Source: Acidobacteriota bacterium
GTDB lineage: Bacteria > Acidobacteriota > Terriglobia > Bryobacterales > Bryobacteraceae
Assembly: GCA_025354885.1 (NCBI GenBank)
Contig: JANXLY010000326.1
Coordinates: forward strand, 1 to 37,274
DNA length: 37,274 nucleotides
Reading direction: 5' to 3'
In this document: one piece after another, positions 24,146 through 32,474 of the stretch
Layout: each line of letters opens with the position of its first letter
Position numbering within the stretch: position 1 is the first letter of the stretch
The notes under the pieces: model-generated
Told to the model about the DNA's origin: nothing
The model's input: the letters and a program-made list of their open reading frames with translations, nothing else
The model's database searches: none
Made by a program: the position numbers and the translations under genes

Positions 24146-26818
24146 ATGGCATTGAAGTCACTGGTAATCGTCGAGTCTCCAACAAAAGCAAAAACAATCA
24201 CGAAATTCCTTGGCAAGGATTACATTGTGCGGGCGTCGATGGGACACGTGCGCGATCTTCCGGAAAACGCCTCAGAGGTCCCGGCAAAGCTGAAGAAAGA
24301 ACCCTGGGCCAGACTTGGTGTAAACGTCGATCACGAATTCGAGCCCGTCTATGTCGTCCCAAAAGGGAAAAAGGACCAAGTCAAAGAACTTCAGGACCTT
24401 CTCAAGACCTCCGATCAACTCTTCCTCGCAACCGACGAAGATCGCGAAGGAGAGTCGATTAGCTGGCATTTGCGCGAGGTACTCAAACCGAAAGTTCCAA
24501 CGAAACGCCTTGTTTTTCACGAAATCACGAAGGACGCGATTCTGCACTCTTTGGCGAACGCTCGCGAGATTGACGAGGATCTGGTTCGCGCTCAGGAGAC
24601 TCGCCGGATCATTGACCGCCTCTTCGGCTATGAGGTCAGCCCGCTGCTTTGGAAAAAAATGGCACCTGGCCTCAGCGCGGGACGTGTTCAAAGCGTTGCC
24701 GTCCGTCTGTTGGTAGAGCGTGAGCGAGCCCGTATCCGCTTCCGTAGTGCCGCGTATTGGGGGGTAAAGGCGAAACTGTCCAAACCCGGCTCCGAACCTT
24801 CGTTCGACGCAGAATTGCTCCAACTCGCCGGCAAACGTGTCGCAACCAGTAAAGATTTCAATCCCGAATCCGGCAAGCTCGACGATCCCTCCGCGCTTGT
24901 GCTACTCGACAAGGCCGGGGCCGACAGAGTCGTATCCATACTCAAAGCTGGCCCGGTTTCGGTCAAGAGCGTTGAAGAGAAGCCTTTCGTTCAACGTCCC
25001 GCAGCGCCCTTTCTTACCAGCAGCCTCCAGATGGAGTCCAACTCCAAGCTCCGCTTCTCTGCCAAACGCACAATGCAAGTAGCTCAGCAGCTCTATGAAA
25101 ACGGTTTCATCACCTACATGCGTACCGATTCCGCATCGTTGTCGCAGGAAGCAATCCGCGCCGCCAGATCCCTCATCGAGGCAGAATACGGTAAGGAATA
25201 TTTGTATCCCAGTGTTCGCACCTACGAGACAAAAGTAAAGAATGCCCAAGAGGCCCACGAGGCAATTCGCCCGGCCGGGGACAGCTTTACTCCCCCTGAA
25301 GTGGTGCAGGCCTCTCTCGGTCAGGAGGCCTTTCGCCTCTATGACCTCATTTACAAGCGCACAGTGGCCTGTCAGATGGCCGATGCTCGTGGGACCAATA
25401 CCATCGTCCTGGTTGAAGCTGGCGACGCCACAATGCGAGCCAGTGGCAAAACCATCGCCTTTGCCGGCTTCCTTAAGGCTTACGCCGAGGAGACCGACGA
25501 CGATAACGGAAACGAGCAGGATCGCGTTCTGCCGCAAATGGCAGGCGGCGACGGCCTCAAATGTCTCGCCGCAGACCCGCTCGACAGATCCACTCAACCT
25601 CCAAACCGCTTCACAGAAGGTTCGCTGATTAAGGAACTCGAAAAGCTGGGCATCGGGCGTCCAAGCACATGGGCATCCATCGTCGAATTGGTGCTCAATC
25701 GCAGCTACGCCTTCAAGAAAGGTACGGCGCTGGTGCCCACGTTTACCGCCATGGGAGTCGTCGGCCTGCTCGAGCAGCACTTCGCCAACTTCCTCGACTA
25801 CACCTACACCGCTCGCCTTGAAGACGATCTCGATGCGATTTCCCGAGGCGAGGAGACCAGCGCCACTTACCTCAAGGCATTCTACTTTGGCGACGCCCTT
25901 CCAGGCCTCAAAGATCTTGTGGCCCATGGGGAAAAAGAAATCGACCCGCGTATCATTAACGGTCTTCCCCTCGGTGAATGGGAAAGCAAGAAGGTGGAAG
26001 TCCGCATCGGCCGCTACGGCCCTTTCATCAGCGATGGAGAACGTCGTGCCAGCGTAGCCGATGAGATGCCTCCCGATGAACTCACACTTACCAAGGCGCT
26101 CGAAATGCTCGAGAACGCCAGTAAGGAACCGGAGAGCCTCGGCCTGCACCCGGATTTGGGCATGCCCGTCTACCTCAAAGTCGGCCGCTACGGCCCCTAC
26201 GTTCAACTGGGTGATGGTCGCGATGGCGCAAAACCAAAAATGGCTTCGCTCGTCCAGGGCACAGACCTCAAGGATGTCGATCTCGCCCACGCCGCCAAGC
26301 TCCTGAGCCTGCCAAAAAATCTGGGCCCGAATCCGGATTCCGGTGAGTCAGTCATTGCAGCCAACGGCCGCTTTGGCCCCTATGTGCAATCCGGCACTGA
26401 GACTCGCAGCCTTCCAGCGAACCTCTCACCTATCGATGTGACTCTCGATCAGGCCATGGAATTAATCCGCCAGCCAAAAACCCGTGGTCGCGGCGGAATG
26501 GCTCGCCAGCAAACTTCTTTGAAGGATTTTGGCGTGAATCCAGCCACGAGCAAGACCGTAAGCCTTCTCAGCGGCCGCTATGGTGCCTACGTTTCAGACG
26601 GTGAAATCAACGCCACCGTCACGCGCGGCTCAGATCCGATGCAGCTCACACCAGAGCAAGCCTTCGAGCTGCTTGCAGCACGTGTCCAGCAGATCGCTGA
26701 CCAAGGTGGCCCTGAAGCCGCCAAGAAGGCCAGCAAGGGGCGTCGGGAAGCCAAGAAAGCTACAAAGAAAAAAGCTCCAGCAAAAAAATCGAAGGCCGCA
26801 GCCGCCGTCGAAGCCTAG
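24146..26818 (+). CDS. topA: DNA topoisomerase I (type IA)
   Basis: The 890-residue enzyme relaxes negatively supercoiled DNA. The TOPRIM domain (residues 4 to about 115) has Glu10 and the D97-E-D99-R-E acidic triad. The catalytic tyrosine is Tyr324 in FITYMRTDS, and GLSAGRVQSVAVRLLV (about 175-190) is conserved. Instead of C-terminal C4 zinc fingers, four Topo_C repeats occur from about 610: GRYGPFISDG, GRYGPYVQLG, GRFGPYVQSG and GRYGAYVSDG. A Lys/Ala-rich tail of about 30 residues follows, as in mycobacterial TopA. Total length fits this class. The stop TAG shares CTAG (26815-26818) with the convergent GNAT gene. ATG at 24146 has only AGGT too close upstream. Confidence 0.97.
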   Translation: MALKSLVIVESPTKAKTITKFLGKDYIVRASMGHVRDLPENASEVPAKLKKEPWARLGVNVDHEFEPVYVVPKGKKDQVKELQDLLKTSDQLFLATDEDREGESISWHLREVLKPKVPTKRLVFHEITKDAILHSLANAREIDEDLVRAQETRRIIDRLFGYEVSPLLWKKMAPGLSAGRVQSVAVRLLVERERARIRFRSAAYWGVKAKLSKPGSEPSFDAELLQLAGKRVATSKDFNPESGKLDDPSALVLLDKAGADRVVSILKAGPVSVKSVEEKPFVQRPAAPFLTSSLQMESNSKLRFSAKRTMQVAQQLYENGFITYMRTDSASLSQEAIRAARSLIEAEYGKEYLYPSVRTYETKVKNAQEAHEAIRPAGDSFTPPEVVQASLGQEAFRLYDLIYKRTVACQMADARGTNTIVLVEAGDATMRASGKTIAFAGFLKAYAEETDDDNGNEQDRVLPQMAGGDGLKCLAADPLDRSTQPPNRFTEGSLIKELEKLGIGRPSTWASIVELVLNRSYAFKKGTALVPTFTAMGVVGLLEQHFANFLDYTYTARLEDDLDAISRGEETSATYLKAFYFGDALPGLKDLVAHGEKEIDPRIINGLPLGEWESKKVEVRIGRYGPFISDGERRASVADEMPPDELTLTKALEMLENASKEPESLGLHPDLGMPVYLKVGRYGPYVQLGDGRDGAKPKMASLVQGTDLKDVDLAHAAKLLSLPKNLGPNPDSGESVIAANGRFGPYVQSGTETRSLPANLSPIDVTLDQAMELIRQPKTRGRGGMARQQTSLKDFGVNPATSKTVSLLSGRYGAYVSDGEINATVTRGSDPMQLTPEQAFELLAARVQQIADQGGPEAAKKASKGRREAKKATKKKAPAKKSKAAAAVEA

Positions 26819-27324
26819 CAATTCGAGGAACGGTAAGCCGCAAGATACCAGACGTCCTGGTATCGACCCTGTTTGAGAATCGATTGTTGTTCGGTTCGCT
26901 CCAGCGTAAAGCCGTTGTTTTCAAAGGCTTTACGGCTGGCGGCATTGCCTGCGAATATTTGGGCATCAATTCTCTTGAGCCCCAATTGCTCAAAACCCTG
27001 CTCGGTTACCTGGCTAATTGCCTCACTTCCGTAGCCGCGTCCTTGAAACTCTTTACCCAGCCACAATCCGATCTCGCCGCGCTGAAGACGTAGATCATAT
27101 TTCAGTCGAATCGAACCGATCACCGTCCCAGTCGATTTCTCTAGGATCGTAAAAGATCGCAGCAGTCCTGCATCAGCCATTTCCAGCCGCGTCTCAAGCG
27201 AGCCGTGCAATTCTTCTTCTGACTCCGGCTCGTCATAAACCAGCGTGTCCACCACGTTGCTGCCTGAAAGCAGGCGAAATAGTTCTCCTGCGTCAGAAGA
27301 ACTCAATGGCCTCAGCACAATCAT
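26815..27324 (-). CDS. GNAT family N-acetyltransferase (RimJ/RimL-like)
   Basis: The 169-residue protein covers one acetyltransferase domain. The acetyl-CoA pyrophosphate-binding loop QGRGYGSEA is near residues 94-102, preceded by the beta strand GEIGLWLGKEF. NAASRKAFENNGF is the conserved RimJ/RimL/PseH-type helix. It transfers an acetyl group to a protein N-terminus or small amine; the substrate is unknown. It lies 9 bp downstream of dprA on the same strand and is probably co-transcribed with it. Its stop overlaps topA by 4 bp. Confidence 0.88.
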   Translation of the reverse strand: MIVLRPLSSSDAGELFRLLSGSNVVDTLVYDEPESEEELHGSLETRLEMADAGLLRSFTILEKSTGTVIGSIRLKYDLRLQRGEIGLWLGKEFQGRGYGSEAISQVTEQGFEQLGLKRIDAQIFAGNAASRKAFENNGFTLERTEQQSILKQGRYQDVWYLAAYRSSNC

Positions 27325-27333
27325 GTCCCCAGT

Positions 27334-28515
27334 CTAATGCCACACGCGCAGGTAGGCCTTTCCAGGCAGTTGCCGAATGATCCCTTCCAACTCAAGATCA
27401 AACAGAATCGCAATCAGTTCGCTCGTGCTCACCATCCCGTTCTGGTTCAATTTCTCGATCATCTCATCGAGCGAAAGTGGTGCGTCGTAAGGCAGAACCT
27501 GAATCACCTTCGCCCTAAGTTGGCACATGGGATGCTCGAATTCCGATGCACTCAGTGTCGGCAACAACCGCTGCCTGCTCCTTGATTGCAGCTTTTGACG
27601 TACTTCCAGCGGCAAATCGCACAACACATCGCTAGGCTCCTGCACGAGTCTCGCCCCTTGCCGGATCAATAGATTCGGCCCCCAGCTCTGCTTTGAGGTA
27701 ATATTCCCCGGAATCGCAAACACTTCTCTTCCCTGGTCGAGCGCAAGCCGCGCTGTAATCGCCGAACCTGAATATTGCGCTCCTTCAACAATCAAAACTC
27801 CACTACTCAATCCACTCACAATGCGGTTGCGCACCGGAAAGTTCTGTGGATATCCCGGAGTCCGCATCGGATACTCACTCAAGATCAATCCGTCACGCCC
27901 GATCTGCGCCGCGAGCTTCTTGTTTTCCACAGGGTAGATCACATCCACTCCGCACCCTAAAACGGCAATCGTATTGCCCTCCGCAGCAAGAGCCGCCACA
28001 TGAGCCGCCGTGTCAATGCCCCGCGCCATCCCGCTGACTATTGTGAGCCCCGCCAAGGCGAGTTCACGGGCAAAACGCTCTGCCACGGTGCTCCCGTAAG
28101 GACTAGGGCGTCGCGTCCCCACAATCGCAACTCCGGGCTCCCCAAGCAACTCCAGCTTGCCCTTCGCAAACATCAGCAAGGGGGGATCGTAGATCTGTCT
28201 TAAAAGTGTCGGGTAGCGGTCATCGTAAATCGTGATGATGGTTGTTCCACTAGCCCGCAAAAGCCGTTGCTGCTCAAGGGCATCGTCCATCGCCGAACCA
28301 GCCTCGATCGACCGTGCGACGCTCGCCGATAATCCGGCTCCCTCCAACTCCCTCGACTCCAACTGAAAAATCGCGGCCGGAGATCCGAACTTTTCTACGA
28401 TTTCAACAGATCGCTTGGCACCCAGTTGTGGCGTCATTCGCAGCGCCAGCCACAATAGTTCTTCCTGTTCTGAAATCGGAGCCCGGGAGGGCGCGGGAGC
28501 AAGGCTGGGAGTCAT
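27334..28515 (-). CDS. dprA: DNA-processing protein DprA (Smf)
   Basis: The 393-residue protein protects incoming single-stranded DNA and loads RecA during natural transformation. Order: N-terminal helical/HhH-like segment (about 18-75, ALRMTPQLGAKRSVEIVEKFG). The Rossmann-like DprA core spans about 125-300, with VGTRRPSPYGS, SGMARGIDTAAH, TIAVLGCGVDVIYP, FPVRNRIVSGLS and AIPGN. The C-terminal winged helix (about 330-390, LSLDEMIEKLNQNG) completes it. All parts are present. The gene lies close to topA, a frequent genomic partner, but in convergent orientation. It diverges from the gene at 28595 across 79 bp. Confidence 0.96.
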   Translation of the reverse strand: MTPSLAPAPSRAPISEQEELLWLALRMTPQLGAKRSVEIVEKFGSPAAIFQLESRELEGAGLSASVARSIEAGSAMDDALEQQRLLRASGTTIITIYDDRYPTLLRQIYDPPLLMFAKGKLELLGEPGVAIVGTRRPSPYGSTVAERFARELALAGLTIVSGMARGIDTAAHVAALAAEGNTIAVLGCGVDVIYPVENKKLAAQIGRDGLILSEYPMRTPGYPQNFPVRNRIVSGLSSGVLIVEGAQYSGSAITARLALDQGREVFAIPGNITSKQSWGPNLLIRQGARLVQEPSDVLCDLPLEVRQKLQSRSRQRLLPTLSASEFEHPMCQLRAKVIQVLPYDAPLSLDEMIEKLNQNGMVSTSELIAILFDLELEGIIRQLPGKAYLRVWH

Positions 28516-28594
28516 TCATCTGGGTAGTTGTCTTGCCCCCACGAAGTTCTCATTGAAATCTCGTTTGAGTCTTCCTGTATGCGATATTCGTTTT

Positions 28595-29026
28595 ATGGCC
28601 ACACAAGCTACTTACGACGACGCAAACCTCATTTTGCGTCTTTACGAAATCCGCCGCGAAGACAAAATGCGCGCTGCCCGCAGCTGGTTCGCCAGTTCTT
28701 TTCGCCCCAAGTCTTTCGAGGAAATGAATCAGATTGCCGCGCCAGGCACTCCAGAAAACGCGCAGATGCGCCAAGTCGTCAGCTACTTCGAGATGGTTGC
28801 CAGCTTCATCAATTCCGGCGTTCTCAACAAGGAACTCTACTTCCAGTCCGGTGGGGAACTCCTCCTCACCTACTTGCGAATCCGCCCGGTTCTCTCGCAT
28901 ATCAGAGAAGCAAACAAGTATCCTTACGCCTTCAAGAACCTTGAAGTCGTCGGGGAAGAGATGCTTTCCTGGTACGACCAGAAGGGCCCTGGGGCAAAAG
29001 ACGCAATCATCGGGCGCATGTCCTAG
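28595..29026 (+). CDS. Conserved-looking protein of unknown function
   Basis: The 143-residue soluble, mostly helical protein starts MATQATYDDANLILRLYEIR. It shows no catalytic motif or transmembrane segment that I recognise. Notable stretches are RREDKMRAARSWFASSF and LEVVGEEMLSWYDQKGPG. The start is set at the ATG at 28595, since the frame upstream to 28415 lies antisense to the dprA start and looks non-coding. GATATT (28583-28588) lies 6 nt before this ATG, and no Shine-Dalgarno is visible. A small ORF follows 28 bp downstream and may be co-transcribed. Confidence 0.7.
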   Translation: MATQATYDDANLILRLYEIRREDKMRAARSWFASSFRPKSFEEMNQIAAPGTPENAQMRQVVSYFEMVASFINSGVLNKELYFQSGGELLLTYLRIRPVLSHIREANKYPYAFKNLEVVGEEMLSWYDQKGPGAKDAIIGRMS

Positions 29027-29054
29027 GAATCTAGGCACAGAGGAGAACATTTTA

Positions 29055-29312
29055 GTGCGGCAGGAGCCAGAGTTTTTCGGCGAGGCAGAATTGGACCTCG
29101 TCTACATAGCGAAGAAGCTGCGTGAAGCTCTACCCCTCGAAGAGGCTCTCAGTAGTGCCGGAATCGATTTTGCTGTTGAGCTTGACACCTACCGTGGTGG
29201 GCTTATTTTCCAGACAGAACGTACCGGTGCCTTTTTTTTCGTGCTCCCGGAAAAAGTTGAAGCCGCAAAGGAAGTCCTTCGCAGCCTCAAACTCAAGCCA
29301 CACGAGATGTAG
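29055..29312 (+). CDS. Small protein of unknown function (GTG start)
   Basis: The 85-residue frame begins at GTG 29055, with AGGAG at 29041-29045 nine nt upstream, a good ribosome-binding site. The protein VRQEPEFFGEAELDLVYIAK... is mixed alpha/beta. It contains LDTYRGGLIFQTERTGAFFFVLPEKVEAAKEVL, described here as a short beta pair followed by a helix (about 45-77), reminiscent of small ACT- or ferredoxin-like sensory folds, but I do not recognise the family. It is likely co-transcribed with the gene at 28595. Three bp separate its stop from the convergent propeller gene stop. The alternative long frame from 28734 overlaps the upstream gene and is not credible. Confidence 0.6.
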   Translation: MRQEPEFFGEAELDLVYIAKKLREALPLEEALSSAGIDFAVELDTYRGGLIFQTERTGAFFFVLPEKVEAAKEVLRSLKLKPHEM

Positions 29313-29315
29313 CGC

Positions 29316-32108
29316 TTATCTTCCTGAGTCCTTGCGTGCATTCTTCAATGAGAAGGTCACGATGTTGCTTACCTGAAAGCTCTGTGCAATCGTCAACTGA
29401 ACTCGCGGGTCTGTATCGAGGTCTGTATTCAGTTCCAGATGAACCTCGTAAATACCGATCAGGCCCAGCTTCAATCCTGCAAATAAAACATTCGCTGTCT
29501 TGCCACCGGCAATCGAGGACACAAACTCAAGTGGCTCGTTTATCTCCGGCCCACTGTAGCCCAGCCCCGTAAAGACGGTATTATTGGCAGCCTCAGGAAA
29601 GATTGCACCCAGCCCTGTTGCAAGAATTACAATCGTCTCACCAGGGACTGCCGGATTTTCATCCGACACGCGAGAGCCCGCTACATTTGCACAACACAAC
29701 TCGTTGTTGAATGCAGTTAGAATAATTCCTGAACTATCGCTGGTCTTGACTTCGAGGGGTGTCCCATTACCGTCAGGCCCAAGCTTCTTCGACTGCAATC
29801 GCAGACGGGTGTAGTAGCCACTGGGGAAGGCAACGACTTCAGGATCTCCGTTGCCACTATTGATCGTTTCTACCAGCTTGTCTCGCAGAGTGTAGTTCGC
29901 CTTGGATGGATCATTTGCGTCTACGTCACTTTCGAGCACCGTATAGGAGTAGCTGCGACCGTTAATTGTCACCGTCGCAACATCATCCTTTTTCGCTGTG
30001 CCGTCGAGTGAGATCGTCGCCGTCGCCGAACTTGAATAGTGAGTAATGATGCCTGTTCGCGGGTCAGTCCCCTCCTCTGCGAAAATTCCAGGATTCTGCA
30101 AGATGATCGGCACTCCAACCGGAGCACTATAACTGATCCGGCCATCAGAGAACACTGCGCGTACCCAGGCATTTGAACTTGTTGAGTCCCTTACTTCAAT
30201 CGGGACCTGCACATTGATCTGAGTGGGAGAAACCGACTGGATGGGAGAAGAGATACCGTCAAAGAAGACTTCCACACCAGCAAGCCCGCGCGGCCATTCC
30301 TTGGCATTGAGTGGGACAGATGCGGTCCGGTCTGTAAAATTTTCACCAAAAATTGTTACGATGGTTCCGGCCGAAACCTGTGCGGCATCCTGACCACCGG
30401 CAAGACTACCAGTTCCAGCAGTTACCAGTGTCTTCGCTGTTTCGCCTTCTTTTACAGGCGCAACCTCAGCAGCGTAGCTCACAAGATTGCCGGGTTCGCC
30501 AGCAGTTCTGGCAGTCAGTACCAGGACAAAGAAAGATGTACGCAGGACTGGTGTAGCCAGTACATTTTTGTTACCACCATTCTTGGTATTAATGTCGCTC
30601 GCAAGTGCAAGGATCGCTGTCCGAAGCGTTCCGTCCTTCGGGAACTTATACGTGTAGCTTGTATTTTCCTTATCCTTTTCGTCGTAATTCACCTTGATGG
30701 TGATCGTCTCACCCTCGGTTGCCGTACCGCCAAAGTTCATCGTTCCGACTGCGAAGATTTCACGACTGGCAGCGTTCCTTACTCCGGTATCGGCAATCAG
30801 CCTCGGAGCTGCTGTGTAGACGAGAACACGTCGATTGTAAGGGTCGGCGATGTAGAGATTGGCTCCATCCCACGCCAGCGAGGTGGGGGTTCGAATCACA
30901 TCTGCAGCCGAAACAAAATTCGGAAATGCCCCATCACTCGTTAAGTTCAACGTATCTGATCTTTGACCGAGCACTGCATCGGCAGCAGCGCCATTCGTTG
31001 TTGGGATCGTGTTGTAAACCAGCACTCGATCATTGCCGCCATCAGCGACAAATAAGCGGCGTCCATCGCTCAAGGCATAACGGGGAAAATTGATCGTTGC
31101 GCCGCAGCGCCCGGGGTAGGTAGCGGTCCCATCCGTTGCTTTGCCATTTGAGGCACAAAGCTTAGAAACGTTGTTCGCGACTGCGCTAACGAAATCAGGT
31201 TGCCCCAACACAAGGTCGGCGGGTGCCTGATTGGAAGTCGGTATCGTATTCCAGATCATCACACGGTTGTGTCCGAGGTCTGAAACAAAGAGCCTTCGCC
31301 CGTCGCTTGAAACAGATACAGGATTCAACAGGTTGTTCTGCTTCGGGTCTACACTCACTCGCGAAATGTCTACTTGCGGGACAGTCGTGAAGTTGGGCTG
31401 ACCCAAAACAACATCCGCAGCCTGATCGTTGCTGGTCGGAATTCGGTTCCAGATCAGTACTCGATGATTCTGCGTATCGGCAATAAACAAACGCCCGTCC
31501 TGAACCCAGACTCCCTGCGGCCCGCGCAGCGATTTGTTATTAGTCGCAATCGGCCGAAGTTTGTCCAGCGATTCCTGCCCGATCACGATATCGGCCGCTT
31601 GGCCATTCGAGGTTGGCAAATTGCGCCAGATCAAGACACGATTAAAATCAGTATCAGCAACCGCCAGGATTTTCCCATCAGAAGCCACGGCAGTCGCAAG
31701 TCGCATCGTGGTCGCCGCAACTTTGGACGGAAACATCTTCGCAGCTTCCACTTCAAAATTCGGCTGACCCAGCACGACAGAGCCTACACCCACGCAGGCC
31801 GGGCATCGAGGTCCCTGCTGAGGTTGCACTTCGGGGCGCGGAACAAAACTGGAAATTCCGTCATAGATCACAATCCGGTGGTTCGCTGGCGACGCTCCAA
31901 TGCGGCTCGAATCGGCCACGTAGAGTCGATCTCCTGCAATCGCAATGCCACCCACAGCACCAAGCTGTGTCGCACTGTTGCCAGGGTATTGATCAGTAAA
32001 GCTCTTTTGCCCAATAATCAGGCGGGCGGCCTGGCCGGTGTAGAATTCTTGGGCCGAAGCCAGACAAGCGAACACACACAGACTTGCTAGAAGCTGGTAA
32101 ATCAACAT
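29316..32108 (-). CDS. Secreted NHL beta-propeller protein with Solibacter-type C-terminal domain
   Basis: The 930-residue protein has a signal peptide (MLIYQLLASLCVFACLASAQ). Six NHL-like blades fill about residues 30-460, each with LF(I/V)AD...NRVLIWN followed by IPTSN...ADxVLGQPxF. A Solibacter-type (TIGR03437-like) region follows, recognised by SAGTIVTIFGENF and VSPTQINVQVPIEV, ending with FAGLKLGLIGIYEVHLELN. Two similar beta modules are added, one before this region (FGGTATEGETITIKVNY) and one inside it (TATISLDGTAKKDDVATVT). Such proteins are numerous in Bryobacterales; the role is probably extracellular binding. The start at 32108 is chosen for the signal peptide; AGGA lies 3 nt upstream, and an in-frame ATG at 32210 would add a non-signal leader. 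Confidence 0.85.
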   Translation of the reverse strand: MLIYQLLASLCVFACLASAQEFYTGQAARLIIGQKSFTDQYPGNSATQLGAVGGIAIAGDRLYVADSSRIGASPANHRIVIYDGISSFVPRPEVQPQQGPRCPACVGVGSVVLGQPNFEVEAAKMFPSKVAATTMRLATAVASDGKILAVADTDFNRVLIWRNLPTSNGQAADIVIGQESLDKLRPIATNNKSLRGPQGVWVQDGRLFIADTQNHRVLIWNRIPTSNDQAADVVLGQPNFTTVPQVDISRVSVDPKQNNLLNPVSVSSDGRRLFVSDLGHNRVMIWNTIPTSNQAPADLVLGQPDFVSAVANNVSKLCASNGKATDGTATYPGRCGATINFPRYALSDGRRLFVADGGNDRVLVYNTIPTTNGAAADAVLGQRSDTLNLTSDGAFPNFVSAADVIRTPTSLAWDGANLYIADPYNRRVLVYTAAPRLIADTGVRNAASREIFAVGTMNFGGTATEGETITIKVNYDEKDKENTSYTYKFPKDGTLRTAILALASDINTKNGGNKNVLATPVLRTSFFVLVLTARTAGEPGNLVSYAAEVAPVKEGETAKTLVTAGTGSLAGGQDAAQVSAGTIVTIFGENFTDRTASVPLNAKEWPRGLAGVEVFFDGISSPIQSVSPTQINVQVPIEVRDSTSSNAWVRAVFSDGRISYSAPVGVPIILQNPGIFAEEGTDPRTGIITHYSSSATATISLDGTAKKDDVATVTINGRSYSYTVLESDVDANDPSKANYTLRDKLVETINSGNGDPEVVAFPSGYYTRLRLQSKKLGPDGNGTPLEVKTSDSSGIILTAFNNELCCANVAGSRVSDENPAVPGETIVILATGLGAIFPEAANNTVFTGLGYSGPEINEPLEFVSSIAGGKTANVLFAGLKLGLIGIYEVHLELNTDLDTDPRVQLTIAQSFQVSNIVTFSLKNARKDSGR

Positions 32109-32144
32109 TTTTCCTAAGAGTGGGTCGGGTGAGACTAAACCTTT

Positions 32145-32150
32145 AGTATA
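32145..32150 (-). promoter_or_regulatory. -10-like hexamer TATACT for the propeller gene
   Basis: TATACT on the minus strand (5 of 6 matches) would start transcription about 30 nt before the ATG at 32108, giving a leader that includes the AGGA site. No clear -35 box was seen. Confidence 0.35.
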
Positions 32151-32273
32151 ACGGTTTGTAAGAGTGACGCGGTAGTCCCTCGCAAAGTTGCAGCATCCTT
32201 CTGCCAACAACCTGCATTCCTTTCGATTCCAAATCTGTTCTTGATAATGGCAGTTTGCATGTCTGAGTCCACT

Positions 32274-32283
32274 GCCCCCCCCC
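32274..32283. repeat. Homopolymeric tract of ten C
   Basis: Ten consecutive C lie between two divergent genes, about 165 bp and 190 bp from their starts. Tracts of this length can slip during replication, but the distance from either promoter makes a switch function uncertain. They are also a common place for sequencing error. Confidence 0.6.
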
Positions 32284-32297
32284 GAAGTATGAACTCC

Positions 32298-32314
32298 GCC
32301 CTATTGGGCTTTTT
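32298..32314 (+). terminator. Short terminator-like hairpin
   Basis: GCCC-TATT-GGGC followed by TTTTT resembles an intrinsic terminator with a very short stem (4 bp). There is no plus-strand gene upstream, so it would only terminate an unannotated RNA or readthrough. Confidence 0.3.
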
Positions 32315-32462
32315 AGTGTGCTTTTGACCATAGTTTACTCCTCCATCCGTAGTTTGAATCTGCCCGAATTCAGCTCCTGATACTGTATCCAGCCAATCCC
32401 ACCTGTGATCTCGACACACACACCACAATAAATCCATTCGGCCAATCCCTGCCATCTCACCG

Positions 32463-32468
32463 TATAAT
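32463..32468 (+). promoter_or_regulatory. -10 hexamer TATAAT abutting TTG start
   Basis: A perfect TATAAT ends 6 nt before the TTG at 32475, so the predicted transcript would begin at the start codon itself. No matching -35 was found at standard spacing. Confidence 0.4.
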
Positions 32469-32474
32469 CTTAAG

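Larger units (their letters stand above)
32109..32474. other. 366-bp divergent intergenic region
   Basis: This gap between the propeller gene and the toroid gene holds a TATACT box for the minus gene, a run of ten C, a small GC hairpin with a T-run, and a TATAAT box for the plus gene, each listed separately. The short open frames here show no protein-like features. A small RNA ending at the hairpin is possible but unsupported by any recognised fold. Confidence 0.5.

Noticed and set aside
24902..26290. 462-codon open frame antisense to topA
   Set aside because: It mirrors conserved TopA codons and gives a His/Val/Glu-rich product without domain features; the sense strand is certain.
28415..28594. 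60-codon N-terminal extension of the gene at 28595
   Set aside because: It is antisense to the start of dprA, and the extra residues are Ser/Arg-rich; a clean ATG exists at 28595.
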